Shown: positions 13,285 to 23,337, counted from the first letter of the stretch. The stretch is 55,186 bases of DNA from Clostridia bacterium (GCA_017938645.1 JAGBBE010000041.1:1-55186), one strand, 5' to 3'. The notes: a model not told the origin generated them from the letters alone. A program made the numbers and translations.

Positions 13285-15743
13285 TCAACCACCTCCGCGC
13301 CTGTGACCACGTCGTCGAGCAGCGCCATGACCATGGGCATGCCCTTGTCGGTCTTGCCCTGCAGGATGACTTCGTTGGAATCAAGCTGCGTGGGGGGACT
13401 GAGCTTCTGAAGAACGCGTACCTGCGATCCTGCGCCGGGCACGAGAAGTACGGCAGCCAGATAGCGTCCGTTGGAGCCGTTCTTGTTGAAGTAGAAGCTC
13501 TTTACGCCCTTGCCGGCGCGTGCCTGGGGTTCAAAGTCCATGTAGAGGATGCGCTTGCCGTAGCCGCGCTCGGAGAACAGAAGCATCTGGTCGGTGGCCT
13601 GCGGCTGTCCGCACCAGAGGATGCAATCGCCCGGTTCAAGGTTCATGCCCTTTACGCCGCCTGCGGTGCGGCCCTGCTGAGGAATGGAGTCGGAGTGGAA
13701 GCGGATGCACATGCCGCTTTCAGAGAAGAGCAGCAGATCGAGTTCGGGGTTCATCAGAAGAACGGAGTGCACTTCGTCGCCGTCTTTGAGGCCCACGGCG
13801 GCGAACTTGGCGCGGCGCACGTCGTATTCGGCGGCGGTTGTGCGCTTGATCTGACCCTGTTTGGTTACGAAGAGCAGATCGGGCTGCTGGGCGAGATCGG
13901 ACGGTTTCAGACACAGGATGTTGACCGGAACCTCGTTGTCCTCCAGACCGGCCAGAACGCTGGAAAGCAGCGAGCCGCGGTCCTTGGGCTTGTTCATTTC
14001 CGGCAGCGCGGATACGCTTAAGCTGTAGCAGTTGCCGCGGTTGGTAAAGAAGTACAGCGTGTGGTCGGTCAGGGTTTCAAATTTGTATACCGGCGGATCT
14101 TCGTTCAGTTCTCCATCGGCGGCCAGCTTGCGCGCGCGCGGCGGATACATGCGGCGCAGCAGCCCGGCCTTGGAGAAGGTCACAGTTGCTTCCTCGGCGA
14201 TGATCTCTTCCTTCTGCGCGGCTTCGACCACATTGGCGGTGTCGGCGATCTCGGTGCGGCGGTCGTCGCCGTACTTGTCGGCAACGGCTTTGAGCTCCTT
14301 CTTGATCACGTTCATGAGCTTCTTTTCGCTGGCGAGAATGGCTTCCAGCTCGGCGATCAGCTTGCAAAGCTCGGCATATTCCTTGCGGAGCGTGAGAATT
14401 TCAAGATTGGTCAGGCGCTGGAGGCGCATGTCGAGAATGGCCTGCGCCTGCACGTCGCTGAGCTCAAAGCGCGCCATCAGAGCGGCCTTGGCGGTCTTGG
14501 GGTTTTCGCTGCCGCGAATGATTTTGATGACCTCGTCGAGGTTGTCCACGGCGATCATCAGGCCCTCCAAAATGTGGGCGCGCGCCTTGGCCTTGTCCAG
14601 ATCGTACTGGGTGCGGGCGGTAACGACGTTCTTGCGGTGGCGGATGTAATACTTGATCGCGCGGCGCAGGGAGAGGAGGCGCGGCTTGCCGTCGGCGATG
14701 GCAAACATGTTGACGCCGAAGGTGACCTGCAGGTCGGAGTATTTGAAAAGATAGCCAAGAACCTTGTCTACGTCCGCATCTTTGCGCAGCTCGATGACCG
14801 CGCGCATGCCCATGCGGTCGGATTCGTCGCGGATGTCATAGATGCAGCCCAGCGCAGCCTTCTTCTCTTCGCTGAGCTTGAGAATCTTCTCAAGCATCGC
14901 GGCCTTGTTGACCTGATAGGGAATCTCGGTGATGACGATGAGCTTGCGGCCTGCGCTGCCGTCCTCAATGTGGGTGCGGGCGCGCAGCGTCAATTTGCCC
15001 TTGCCGGTTTCATAGGCGGCGCGAATCTCGGGGGTGTTGAGCAGCACGCCGCCGGTGGGGAAGTCGGGAGCGGGCATGATCTGCATCAGCTCGTCCAGCG
15101 TGATATCAGGCTTGTCGATCTGCGCGATCACGGCGGAGATGGTTTCCCGCAGGTTGTGAGGCGGAATGTTGGTGGCAAGGCCGACTGCGATGCCGCTTGC
15201 GCCGTTGACCAGCAGATTGGGGAAGCTGGCGGGCAGCATGTCCGGCTCCTTCAGGGTATCGTCAAAGTTGAGGCGGAAGGGCACGGTGTCCTTGTCGAGG
15301 TCTTTGAGCATCTCGGTGGCCAGAGGAGCCATGCGCGCTTCGGTGTAACGCATGGCCGCAGCGCCGTCGCCGTCCACGGAGCCGAAGTTGCCGTGACCGT
15401 CGACGAGCTTTCCGCGCATGGAAAAGTCCTGCGCCAGACGAACCAGCGCGTCGTACACGGAGCTGTCGCCGTGAGGATGATATTTACCCAGACAGTCGCC
15501 CACGATGCGAGCGCACTTGCGGTGGGGCGTATCGGGATGGATCGCCAGCTCGTTCATGGTGTAGAGAATGCGGCGCTGCACGGGTTTGAGGCCGTCCTCC
15601 ACGCGCGGAATGGCGCGCTCCATGATGACGTGCTCGGCGTAGGGGATCATGCTGTTGTGCATGACCTCCTCCATGGGAGAGATGATGATGTTCTGGTCAA
15701 CGCCGATCGGCGGACGGTCGTCCTTGGGCTTGCGGGGCGGCAT
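13281..15743 (-). CDS. Type IIA DNA topoisomerase subunit A (GyrA/ParC-type)
   Basis: The 820-residue breakage-reunion subunit. The catalytic tyrosine is in [13 protein letters not shown] (Tyr133). The quinolone region reads [19 protein letters not shown]; the Ser and Asp at the usual resistance positions are the sensitive type. The C-terminal beta-pinwheel shows [12 protein letters not shown]. Where a GyrA box would be there is QARAGKG, a degenerate form of QRRGGKG. That, and the N-terminus [28 protein letters not shown], suggest a topoisomerase IV-like or divergent gyrase pair. The symbol is therefore left open. The start overlaps the stop of the B subunit by one base (TGATG). Confidence 0.93.
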   Translation of the reverse strand: MPPRKPKDDRPPIGVDQNIIISPMEEVMHNSMIPYAEHVIMERAIPRVEDGLKPVQRRILYTMNELAIHPDTPHRKCARIVGDCLGKYHPHGDSSVYDALVRLAQDFSMRGKLVDGHGNFGSVDGDGAAAMRYTEARMAPLATEMLKDLDKDTVPFRLNFDDTLKEPDMLPASFPNLLVNGASGIAVGLATNIPPHNLRETISAVIAQIDKPDITLDELMQIMPAPDFPTGGVLLNTPEIRAAYETGKGKLTLRARTHIEDGSAGRKLIVITEIPYQVNKAAMLEKILKLSEEKKAALGCIYDIRDESDRMGMRAVIELRKDADVDKVLGYLFKYSDLQVTFGVNMFAIADGKPRLLSLRRAIKYYIRHRKNVVTARTQYDLDKAKARAHILEGLMIAVDNLDEVIKIIRGSENPKTAKAALMARFELSDVQAQAILDMRLQRLTNLEILTLRKEYAELCKLIAELEAILASEKKLMNVIKKELKAVADKYGDDRRTEIADTANVVEAAQKEEIIAEEATVTFSKAGLLRRMYPPRARKLAADGELNEDPPVYKFETLTDHTLYFFTNRGNCYSLSVSALPEMNKPKDRGSLLSSVLAGLEDNEVPVNILCLKPSDLAQQPDLLFVTKQGQIKRTTAAEYDVRRAKFAAVGLKDGDEVHSVLLMNPELDLLLFSESGMCIRFHSDSIPQQGRTAGGVKGMNLEPGDCILWCGQPQATDQMLLFSERGYGKRILYMDFEPQARAGKGVKSFYFNKNGSNGRYLAAVLLVPGAGSQVRVLQKLSPPTQLDSNEVILQGKTDKGMPMVMALLDDVVTGAEVVE

Positions 15744-17761
15744 CAGTCATTCCTCCCTTCGTTGAGTTTGTCGCTGATGGCCATGAAGCTGTCCTCGCGG
15801 TTGAAATTGGCATGCTGGCTGATGTATTCGCGGCGCGGGTCGACCTTGTCGCCCATGAGGATGGTGACGAGCCGCTCGGCCTGCGCCGCATCCTCGATGG
15901 AAACCTGCATGAGCTTTCGCTCACTGGGGTCCATGGTGGTTTCCCACAGCTGTTCGGGATTCATTTCGCCAAGGCCTTTGTAGCGCTGCAGCTGATAGCC
16001 CTTGGTGGAACCCTTGGTGATTTTGCGCAGCTCGTTGTCGTCGTAGGCGTACTGCACCTTATTGCCGCGCTGCACCTTGTAAAGCGGCGGCATGCCGATG
16101 TAGACATGTCCGGCGGTGATGAGCTCCTTCATGTAGCGGTAGAAGAAGGTCAGCAGGATGGCACGGATATGCGCGCCGTCCTGGTCGGCGTCGGAGAGGA
16201 TGATGACCTTGTGATACTTGAGGTTGCTTAAGTCAAAGCTCTCGTCGATGTTGGTGCCCAGCGCCGTGATGATGGAGCGGAACTCCTCGTTGCTTAAAAC
16301 CTGATCCAGACGCTTCTTTTCGGCGTTGAGCGGCTTTCCGCGCAGAGGCAGAATGGCCTGGAAGCGGCGGTCACGGCCCTGCTTGGCGCTGCCGCCGGCG
16401 CTGTCGCCCTCGACGAGGAACAGCTCGTTCTGTTCAGCCTTGCGGCCGGTGCAGCTGGCCAGCTTGCCCACCAGAGGCGCAGCCTCCAGCGCGTTCTTGG
16501 TGCGCGCCACATCGCGCGCCTTGCGGGCGGCCTCGCGCACCTTGGCGGCTTTCACGGCCTTTTCCACCAGCTGGGTACACAGCTCCTGATGGCGGAGATC
16601 CTCAAAATAGGCCGTCAGGTGCTGGGTGAGGATGGCCTCCACCGCCGGGCGAACCTCGGTGTTGCCCAGCTTGCCCTTGGTCTGACCTTCGAACTGGGGA
16701 TTCTTGACCATGGCCAGCATCACAGCGGTCATGCCCTCGCGGAAGTCGTCGCCGCTCAGGTTGGCGTCCTTGTCCTTGAGCGCGCCGAGGCGGCGGGCAA
16801 AGTCGTTCATCACCTTGGTATAGGCGGCCTTGAAGCCGGTTTCGTGCGTTCCGCCTTCGCCGGTGGGAATGTTGTTGACATAGCTGAACACGTTTTCAGT
16901 GTAACTATCGGTATACTGGATGGCGACGCGGAAGATGATATCGTCCTTCATGCCTTCCAGATACACGGGATCGTCGTGCAGGCAGGTTTTGTCGGCGTTG
17001 AGATACTTCACATAGTCGATGATGCCGCCTTCATAATAATAGGTCTGGCGGCCCTGCGGCTGCTGCTCCGCATTTTCCTCGTCATCGTCGGCCTGCTTTT
17101 TGGGCTTGCGCTCATCAAGGAAGGTGATGGTCACGCCCTTGTTGAGGTAGGCCAATTCGCGCAGACGGCGGGAGACGGTATCACCGTTGAAGTTTACGGT
17201 TTCGAAGATTTCGTCGTCGGGCATGAAGCGCACCAGCGTGCCGCGCTGACGGGTGTTTCCGACCATTTCCAGCGGAGCCACGGCGCGTCCGGCCACGACC
17301 TTCTTTTCTTCGGCATCGTAGCCGCTTTCAAAGCGCATGCGGTAGTGCTTGAATTGCAGATAGACGTCGATATTCACCCACTTTGACAGGGCGTTGACGA
17401 CGCTGGCGCCCACGCCGTGCAGACCGCCGGAGTAGGCATAGTTATCGTTATTGAATTTTCCGCCTGCGTGGAGCTTGGTATAAATCACTTCCACGCCGCT
17501 GACGCCCATGGTGGGGTGAATGTCCACAGGCAGGCCGCGCCCGTTGTCGCGCACGCTCGCCGAGCCGTCCGAGTGCAGCGTGACATCTACCTGCGTGGCA
17601 TGTCCGGCCATGCACTCGTCGATGGCGTTATCCACGATTTCCCACAGCATATGGTGCAGACCCCTCGAACCCGTGGAGCCGATATACATGCCCGGGCGCA
17701 TGCGTACTGCGTCCAGTCCCTCCAGCACCTGTATGCTCTGCGCGTTATATTGCTTGGTCAT
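15743..17761 (-). CDS. Type IIA DNA topoisomerase subunit B (GyrB/ParE-type)
   Basis: The 672-residue ATPase subunit. It has the GHKL ATP site (EIVDNAIDECMAG, VRDNGRGLPVDIH, GGLHGVGASVVNALS) and the TOPRIM metal site (LFLVEGDSAGGSAKQGRD, ILSDADQDGAHIR). The C-terminus has the usual RYKGLGEMNPEQLWETTMDP. The KQGRDR form after EGDSAGGSA is more GyrB-like than ParE-like, so the pair cannot be assigned from this alone. An acidic linker (ADDDEENAEQQPQ) interrupts the transducer domain. The start is ATG 17761, with GGAGT nine bases upstream. An upstream in-frame extension lacks a ribosome site. The gene is the first of a four-gene minus-strand operon. Confidence 0.93.
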   Translation of the reverse strand: MTKQYNAQSIQVLEGLDAVRMRPGMYIGSTGSRGLHHMLWEIVDNAIDECMAGHATQVDVTLHSDGSASVRDNGRGLPVDIHPTMGVSGVEVIYTKLHAGGKFNNDNYAYSGGLHGVGASVVNALSKWVNIDVYLQFKHYRMRFESGYDAEEKKVVAGRAVAPLEMVGNTRQRGTLVRFMPDDEIFETVNFNGDTVSRRLRELAYLNKGVTITFLDERKPKKQADDDEENAEQQPQGRQTYYYEGGIIDYVKYLNADKTCLHDDPVYLEGMKDDIIFRVAIQYTDSYTENVFSYVNNIPTGEGGTHETGFKAAYTKVMNDFARRLGALKDKDANLSGDDFREGMTAVMLAMVKNPQFEGQTKGKLGNTEVRPAVEAILTQHLTAYFEDLRHQELCTQLVEKAVKAAKVREAARKARDVARTKNALEAAPLVGKLASCTGRKAEQNELFLVEGDSAGGSAKQGRDRRFQAILPLRGKPLNAEKKRLDQVLSNEEFRSIITALGTNIDESFDLSNLKYHKVIILSDADQDGAHIRAILLTFFYRYMKELITAGHVYIGMPPLYKVQRGNKVQYAYDDNELRKITKGSTKGYQLQRYKGLGEMNPEQLWETTMDPSERKLMQVSIEDAAQAERLVTILMGDKVDPRREYISQHANFNREDSFMAISDKLNEGRND

Positions 17762-17814
17762 CCGGTTCACTCCTTGATCATTCGGGTGTGCATAGGCACA
17801 CAAAACAACAGTTT

Positions 17815-17844
17815 ATTATACCACGAAATTCCTTTGTCACACAA
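17815..17844 (-). promoter_or_regulatory. Promoter of the topoisomerase operon
   Basis: On the minus strand, TTGTGT (17844-17839), 18 bp, then a perfect TATAAT (17820-17815). It lies in the 211-base divergent gap, pointing to the subunit B gene. Confidence 0.6.
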
Positions 17845-17891
17845 GGGTTTGCATGCGGTACATCATTTCGGTTGAATCTCTTGCGGCATGA

Positions 17892-17947
17892 GTTGACTTT
17901 ACATTCAAAAAGCGTTAAACTATTAACAAGAGGTATAATCATATACC
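17892..17947 (+). promoter_or_regulatory. Promoter region and operator-like palindrome before the Tat flavoprotein
   Basis: TTGACT near 17893 is followed 17 bp on by TAAACT. A second TATAAT occurs inside GGTATAATCATATACC (17932-17947), a palindrome with GGTAT and ATACC arms. The palindrome would sit at or just after the transcription start. It could be an operator; no regulator is known. Confidence 0.45.
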
Positions 17948-17972
17948 GAAAATTTTTGGGAGGTTTTTCGTC

Positions 17973-18908
17973 ATGAAATGTTTCGAACAGTCCAGGCGTG
18001 ATTTCCTGCGTACCGCCGGTAAGGGCATGCTGGGCGCTGCTGCTCTGACCGCCGTTCCCTCTGTATTTACCCCTGCGCTGGCCGAGGGCGTGGAAGCTCC
18101 TGCCTGGCCTTTCGAGTGGAAGCCCGTTGACAAGCAGAAGGTGCTGGAGCGCACCTATGCTTCCTTCTCTACCCACGGCGGCTGCTGCGCGGCTGTTGTT
18201 GCCGGTGTTGTGGAAGAGCTGGCTGAGCAGTACGGCTATCCCTACAACCAGATTCCTGCCCGTATGTTCGCCAACGGCGGCGGCGGATACGGCCGTAAGA
18301 CCCTGTGCGGTTCTCTGGGCGGCGGCTGCGCCGTGCTGGGCCTGTTCTGCGAAGGCAAGGACGCTGGCGCTCTGCGCAACGAACTCTACACCTGGTACGA
18401 GAACCACGAGTTCCCCCAGTATCAGCCTGTGATCCAGTCTGTTTACACCGTTTCCAACTCCATTCAGTGCGCTGACTCCGTGGGCAACTGGATGGCCGCT
18501 TCCGGCTTTGAGTTCTCCTCTCCCGAGCGTGCTGCCCGCTGCGCCGGTCTGAGCGCTGAGGTTGCCGTGAAGGTCGTCGAACTGCTCAACATCAAGTACG
18601 GCTTCGAGGCTGCTCCCGTTGTGGAAGAAGCTCCCGCCGAACCCGCTCTGGCCGCTAACGAGTACATCGGCGTTGGCAAGGGCTTCGAGGGCGACGTGAA
18701 GGTCAAGGTCACCATGGACGGCGACAAGATCGCCAAGATCGACGTTCTGGAGCAGAAGGAATCCATGCCCCAGACCGCTATGGTCGACATTCCCGCCGCT
18801 GTGATCGCTGCTCAGTCCACCGAGGTTGACGCCATCGCTGGCTCCACCGTGTCCTCCAAGGCTCTGATCGACGCCATCAACGACGCTCTGTCCCAGATCA
18901 AGAAGTAA
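17973..18908 (+). CDS. Tat-exported C_GCAxxG_C_C family protein with FMN-binding domain
   Basis: A 311-residue exported redox protein. The N-terminus SRRDFLRTAGKG (Arg8-Arg9) followed by a hydrophobic stretch is a twin-arginine signal. Residues about 60-200 match the C_GCAxxG_C_C family (split-Soret relatives): GGCCAAVVAG and LCGSLGGGCAVLGLFC. No CxxCH haem motif is present. After an Ala/Pro/Glu linker, residues about 225-311 are an FMN-binding domain (YIGVGKGFEGDVKVKV ... DAIAGSTVSSKAL). The Thr near residue 292 is the place where ApbE attaches FMN in this family. GGGAGG precedes the ATG. Codon choice suggests high expression. The electron partner is unknown. It faces the tatBAC operon, whose product would export it. 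Confidence 0.85.
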   Translation: MKCFEQSRRDFLRTAGKGMLGAAALTAVPSVFTPALAEGVEAPAWPFEWKPVDKQKVLERTYASFSTHGGCCAAVVAGVVEELAEQYGYPYNQIPARMFANGGGGYGRKTLCGSLGGGCAVLGLFCEGKDAGALRNELYTWYENHEFPQYQPVIQSVYTVSNSIQCADSVGNWMAASGFEFSSPERAARCAGLSAEVAVKVVELLNIKYGFEAAPVVEEAPAEPALAANEYIGVGKGFEGDVKVKVTMDGDKIAKIDVLEQKESMPQTAMVDIPAAVIAAQSTEVDAIAGSTVSSKALIDAINDALSQIKK

Positions 18909-18946
18909 GGGCTGCGCGGAAATCACTTCCGTGACCGGTTCATATG

Positions 18947-18983
18947 AAAAAACCTGCTGCATGAAATGTGCAGCAGGTTTTTT
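18947..18983. terminator. Bidirectional terminator between the Tat flavoprotein and tatC
   Basis: CCTGCTGCA (18953-18961) pairs with TGCAGCAGG (18969-18977) around a 7-base loop. There are six A residues before it and six T residues after it, so it works on both strands. Confidence 0.92.
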
Positions 18984-18984
18984 G

Positions 18985-19713
18985 TTACATTTCTTCGGTT
19001 TTTGCGGGCTTGACAAACCGCGCCATCTGGGCAGCAATTTCGTAGAGGATGTACATCGGAAGCCCCAGCATGCACTGGCTGACAACATCCGGCGGAGTCA
19101 GCACGGCGGCGCTCACGGCAATGATGAGGATGACGTATTTGCGGAAGCGGGAGAGTTTCTGATAGTTGACCATGCCGCGCTTGGCCAGCATGTAGATGAC
19201 CACCGGCAATTCAAACATGAGACCGAAGGGAAGCACGAAGGAAAGCACGAAGCTGATGTACTCCTTGACCGACCACATCGCCGTAGCCACGGTATCGCTG
19301 GCAGCCCAGAACAGGTCGATGGCCAGCGGGAACACGTACACATAGCAGAAGGCCACGCCTGTCAGAAACAGAAGCAGCGCCACAAAGAACAGCCCGGCAA
19401 ACAGCCGTTTTTCATGCGGATACAGGGCTGGTGAGATAAAGCCCCAGATCTGCTGGATGATCACCGGCATCGCGCACACGATGGCTGCGATCAGGCACAC
19501 CTTGAACTGCGTCATCAGCGCCTCGCTCACCGCCATCGAAATCATATCGATTCCGCGGTCGCGTACCGGACGCAGCACAAAATCCACCAGCGGATCGCAC
19601 GCCAGATAAAACAGCAGCAGAAACAAAACCGCCACTGCGGCAATGGAGACGATGAGCACACGCCTGAGTGCCAGCACATGCTCCATGATCGCCTGTTTCT
19701 TATCGGTGCTCAT
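18985..19713 (-). CDS. tatC: Sec-independent protein translocase TatC
   Basis: The 242-residue multi-spanning receptor of the twin-arginine pathway, which binds the RR signal. Conserved parts: the N-terminal HVLALRRVLI, FISPALYPHEKR, FGLMFELPVV and LTPPDVVSQ. Six membrane helices can be placed. The ATG overlaps the tatA stop as ATGA. It is the last gene of tatB-tatA-tatC and ends against a shared terminator with the probable substrate gene. Confidence 0.96.
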   Translation of the reverse strand: MSTDKKQAIMEHVLALRRVLIVSIAAVAVLFLLLFYLACDPLVDFVLRPVRDRGIDMISMAVSEALMTQFKVCLIAAIVCAMPVIIQQIWGFISPALYPHEKRLFAGLFFVALLLFLTGVAFCYVYVFPLAIDLFWAASDTVATAMWSVKEYISFVLSFVLPFGLMFELPVVIYMLAKRGMVNYQKLSRFRKYVILIIAVSAAVLTPPDVVSQCMLGLPMYILYEIAAQMARFVKPAKTEEM

Positions 19714-19883
19714 GCGTCCTTCTTTTCTTCGTCAGCTTTTTCGTCCTTTTCGGTGCCGACTTCCTTCTTGAACTCGCGGATGCTCTGACCCAGCGCCTTG
19801 CCCACGCCCGACAGCTTGCCGCCGCCGAAAATCACCAGAGCGATCACCAGAATCAACAGAATTTCCATAATACCCAGTCGCAT
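19710..19883 (-). CDS. tatA: Twin-arginine translocase TatA
   Basis: A 57-residue TatA: MRLGIMEILLILVIALVIFG membrane helix, GGKLSGVGKALG hinge and an amphipathic helix, then a Lys/Glu tail. It forms the pore part of the Tat system. The usual F-G-P hinge is FGGGKL here, a common TatA variant. The start ATG at 19883 follows AGGAGG by 7 bases. The longer frame to 19904 lacks a ribosome site and would overlap tatB. It is shorter than most TatA proteins because the C-terminal tail is brief. Confidence 0.92.
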   Translation of the reverse strand: MRLGIMEILLILVIALVIFGGGKLSGVGKALGQSIREFKKEVGTEKDEKADEEKKDA

Positions 19884-19900
19884 ACAAGTACCTCCTGCAA

Positions 19901-20200
19901 TCAATGATTCACGGCGTCTTCGGCTTCCTTCACGGCAGCCTCAACGTCCTTTTGTGCCTGCTTCAGTTCCTTCGTGGGATCAGCCTCGCGGAAGGTCTTC
20001 TCCAGCTCGCGCGAAGTCTTTTTGAACTCATCCACTGCCTCGCCCAGGCCGGTTTCCTCCTGAAAGTCCTTGATAAATCCTTTGACCCACCTCACGCCTC
20101 TGCCCAGCGAACGCGCCACCTTTGGCAGATCCTTGGGGCCCACGATCACGAAGGCGACGAGCAGGATCAGGATCAATTCAGAAAAGCCGATATTGAACAT
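19901..20200 (-). CDS. tatB: TatB-like twin-arginine translocase subunit
   Basis: A 99-residue protein that opens MFNIGFSELILILLVAFVIV followed by GPKDLPKVARSLGRG. The MFxIGFSEL start and VGPKDLP hinge are the pattern of TatB, which in proteobacteria links TatC to the substrate. A charged helix, probably a coiled coil, follows (about residues 50-99). Many Firmicutes have only TatA-type proteins, so a TatB-like gene beside a separate tatA is notable. It could also be a second TatA with a TatB-like start. AAGGAG precedes the ATG, and a good promoter lies at 20234-20262. Confidence 0.82.
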   Translation of the reverse strand: MFNIGFSELILILLVAFVIVGPKDLPKVARSLGRGVRWVKGFIKDFQEETGLGEAVDEFKKTSRELEKTFREADPTKELKQAQKDVEAAVKEAEDAVNH

Positions 20201-20233
20201 CTGCCCGCTCCTTTTTCAAAATGATTCCTGTCT

Positions 20234-20262
20234 ATTATAGCAAACGGGAGCGAGGAATGCAA
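20234..20262 (-). promoter_or_regulatory. Promoter of the tatBAC operon
   Basis: On the minus strand, TTGCAT (20262-20257), 17 bp, then TATAAT (20239-20234). The same TTGCAT hexamer is used before the GT1 gene at 5739. Confidence 0.78.
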
Positions 20263-20296
20263 ATTGCTTTTCGAGAATAAAGAATCAAGCAAAATC

Positions 20297-20343
20297 CCTT
20301 GACAGCCTCCTTCAAATAGTGTATGATATTCAAGCTGTCAAGG
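20297..20343 (+). promoter_or_regulatory. Promoter of ylxM-ffh with a 10-bp inverted repeat around it
   Basis: TTGACA (20299-20304), 17 bp, TATGAT (20322-20327). The -35 lies inside CCTTGACAGC (20297-20306), whose exact reverse complement GCTGTCAAGG occurs at 20334-20343, at the expected transcription start. The arm centres are 37 bp apart, about 3.5 helical turns. Confidence 0.8.
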
Positions 20344-20373
20344 AGAAACACTTGATGGCAGGAGGAAAGCTGC

Positions 20374-20766
20374 GTGAAACCGGTTGGAAACGACGGGCCG
20401 GAAAGGCTTGAAAAGAGCGTGGAAATCGGCACGCTGTGCGCCTTCTACGGCGGATTGCTGACGGAGCGCCAGCTCAGCGCACTCAGGCTCCACTATGAGG
20501 AGGATTTCTCGCTGGGAGAGATCGCCGAGGAGCTGGGCGTAAGCCGCCAGAACGTGCATGAACTCATCACCCGCTCGGCGCAGAAGCTCCGCCGCTATGA
20601 AGAGGCGCTGGGCGCTGCCAGAAGAGCGGAGGAAACCGCCAGGGTTCTGCGTCAGGCGCAGGAGCTGATTTTGAAGGCGGATACGGCGTCTGCAGAGGCG
20701 CACAATGAGCTGGAGGAGGCCGCGAAGCTGATCGGCCATATCATCCGCCAGCAGGAAGGGGAATGA
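20374..20766 (+). CDS. ylxM: YlxM-family helix-turn-helix protein linked to SRP
   Basis: A 130-residue protein of the YlxM/UPF0122 family, always found beside ffh in Firmicutes. It has a sigma-70 region 4-like helix-turn-helix: LLTERQLSALRLHYEEDFSLGEIAEELGVSRQNVHELITRS (described by its ends, residues about 28-68). The C-terminal third is a long helix rich in Ala and Glu. The GTG start follows AGGAGG (20360-20365) by 8 bases. The ffh ATG is 3 bases after its stop. In other species YlxM stimulates SRP GTPase activity; the DNA-binding role is unproven. Confidence 0.88.
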   Translation: MKPVGNDGPERLEKSVEIGTLCAFYGGLLTERQLSALRLHYEEDFSLGEIAEELGVSRQNVHELITRSAQKLRRYEEALGAARRAEETARVLRQAQELILKADTASAEAHNELEEAAKLIGHIIRQQEGE

Positions 20767-20769
20767 CCC

Positions 20770-22089
<1,320 letters not shown>

Positions 22090-22095
<6 letters not shown>

Positions 22096-22140
22096 GGGCT
22101 CTGCCCTTAAAAATCCAGGCAGGGGGACTGAGCCCCCCTG
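22090..22140 (+). repeat. Modular palindromic repeat, copy B (after ffh)
   Basis: TTTTAAGGGC (22090-22099), TCT, GCCCTTAAAA (22103-22112) overlaps the ffh stop and probably ends its transcript. A second hairpin follows (CAGGGGG at 22120-22126 with CCCCCTG at 22134-22140). It shares the TTAAGGGC-N3-GCCCTTAA core with copies A, E and F but has lost the GC-rich first module. Confidence 0.7.
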
Positions 22141-22170
22141 CACCCCCACTCTTTGACTGCAATCACACAC

Positions 22171-22199
22171 TTGTGATTTCAGATATATATCCTTATAAG
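22171..22199 (+). promoter_or_regulatory. Promoter of the rpsP operon
   Basis: TTGTGA (22171-22176), 17 bp, TATAAG (22194-22199). The -35 overlaps an inverted repeat, AATCACA-CACT-TGTGATT. Confidence 0.5.
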
Positions 22200-22223
22200 C
22201 GTGATAAATAGGAGGAAAAACCA

Positions 22224-22472
22224 ATGTCTGTTAAGATTCGCCTCAAGAGAATGGGTATGAAGAAGATGCCTTTCTACCGTGTTGTCGTCGCTGACGAGCG
22301 CTCCCCCCGTGATGGCCGCTTCATCGAGGAGATCGGCTACTACAATCCCATGACCGAGCCCGCCACCATCAAGATCGACACCGAGAAGGCCCAGCAGTGG
22401 CTGAAGAACGGCGCCCAGCCCACCGACACTGCCCGCACCCTGCTCAAGAAGAGCGGCGTCATCGAGGGCTAA
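22224..22472 (+). CDS. rpsP: 30S ribosomal protein S16
   Basis: The 82-residue S16 protein, needed for 30S assembly. [31 protein letters not shown] is fully typical (given here by its ends [11 protein letters not shown] and [11 protein letters not shown]). The TAGGAGG before the ATG is strong. It heads the rpsP-khpA-rimM-trmD order seen across Firmicutes. The khpA gene starts 5 bases after the stop. Confidence 0.97.
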   Translation: MSVKIRLKRMGMKKMPFYRVVVADERSPRDGRFIEEIGYYNPMTEPATIKIDTEKAQQWLKNGAQPTDTARTLLKKSGVIEG

Positions 22473-22477
22473 GATCG

Positions 22478-22705
22478 ATGAAAGAACTGGTCGAATACGT
22501 GGCCAAGTCACTGGTGGACAACAAGGACGCCGTGACTGTGGAAGAAACTGTGGGTCCGGAAGCCACCATCCTTGAGCTGCATGTTGCGCCCGAGGACATG
22601 GGCAAGGTGATCGGCAAGCAGGGTCGTATCGCCAAGGCGATCCGCGCTGTGGTGCGCGCCGCCACCGCCAAGAACCAGAAGCCCGTTTTTGTGGAGATCC
22701 AGTAA
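22478..22705 (+). CDS. khpA: KH-domain RNA-binding protein KhpA
   Basis: A 75-residue single KH domain. The RNA-contact GxxG loop is GKQG in MGKVIGKQGRIAKAIR. In other Firmicutes KhpA pairs with KhpB/Jag and affects cell elongation and RNA handling. It begins 5 bases after rpsP, with no strong ribosome site of its own, so coupling to rpsP translation is likely. A longer frame from 22397 overlaps rpsP in another frame and is not used. Confidence 0.92.
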   Translation: MKELVEYVAKSLVDNKDAVTVEETVGPEATILELHVAPEDMGKVIGKQGRIAKAIRAVVRAATAKNQKPVFVEIQ

Positions 22706-22739
22706 CAAGGCTTCCGGGATAACTGAAATGGCTCACTCA

Positions 22740-22785
22740 GGGCGCATCTGAGAGCGTAATGCACTCAAATGCGCCCATTCTTTTT
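22740..22785 (+). terminator. Intra-operon terminator or attenuator between khpA and rimM
   Basis: GGGCGCATCTGAG (22740-22752) pairs with CTCAAATGCGCCC (22764-22776) with one mismatch, followed by ATTCTTTTTG. It may trim rimM-trmD expression relative to rpsP. Confidence 0.65.
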
Positions 22786-22803
22786 GAAAAGAAGGAGCAG
22801 CAC

Positions 22804-23337
22804 ATGAAACAGGCATATTTGCTTTTGGGCGAGATTGTGCGTCCGCAGGGCATCCGCGGCGAGGTCAAGGTGAAGCACTACACCGACGATCCCTACCGCT
22901 TTGAGGATCTGGAAACCGTCTATTTGAAGCGCGGAAACGAGTATCAGCCCGTGGGCGTTGTGGATGCGCGCGTGCAGAAGGATGACGTGTACCTTGCGCT
23001 GGAAGGCGTCGAGGACCGCAACGAGGCCGAAAAGCTGCGCGGCGTTGAATTGTGGGTGGATCGTGAGAACGCTGTGGAGCTGGACGAGGATCAGGTGTTC
23101 ATTGCCGACATCCTCGGCGCGAAGGCATTTGATACCAAGGGCAACGAAATCGGCACCCTCAAGGACGTGCTCACGCCCGGCGGCGTGGACGTGTTCGTCT
23201 TCAAGACCAAAAAGGGTACGCTTATGATGCCTGCGCTCAAAACCGTGATCCTTGAAATGGATGCGGACGAGGGCAGAATCATTCTGGATGAAAACAGGCT
23301 CGAAGAGGTTGCGCTGTATGAAGATAGCCATTCTTAG
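22804..23337 (+). CDS. rimM: 16S rRNA processing protein RimM
   Basis: A 177-residue 30S maturation factor that binds S19. The N-terminal RimM domain opens LLLGEIVRPQGIRGEVKVKH. The PRC-barrel half includes ILGAKAFDTKGNEIGTLKDVL and LMMPALKTVILEMD. The start ATG 22804 follows AAGGAG; the longer frame to 22759 has no ribosome site and overlaps the terminator. It overlaps trmD by 20 bases, typical of the pair. Confidence 0.96.
   Translation: MKQAYLLLGEIVRPQGIRGEVKVKHYTDDPYRFEDLETVYLKRGNEYQPVGVVDARVQKDDVYLALEGVEDRNEAEKLRGVELWVDRENAVELDEDQVFIADILGAKAFDTKGNEIGTLKDVLTPGGVDVFVFKTKKGTLMMPALKTVILEMDADEGRIILDENRLEEVALYEDSHS

Noticed and set aside
14061..15983. A 640-codon plus-strand frame across the topoisomerase genes
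   Set aside because: It is antisense to both well-conserved topoisomerase subunits.
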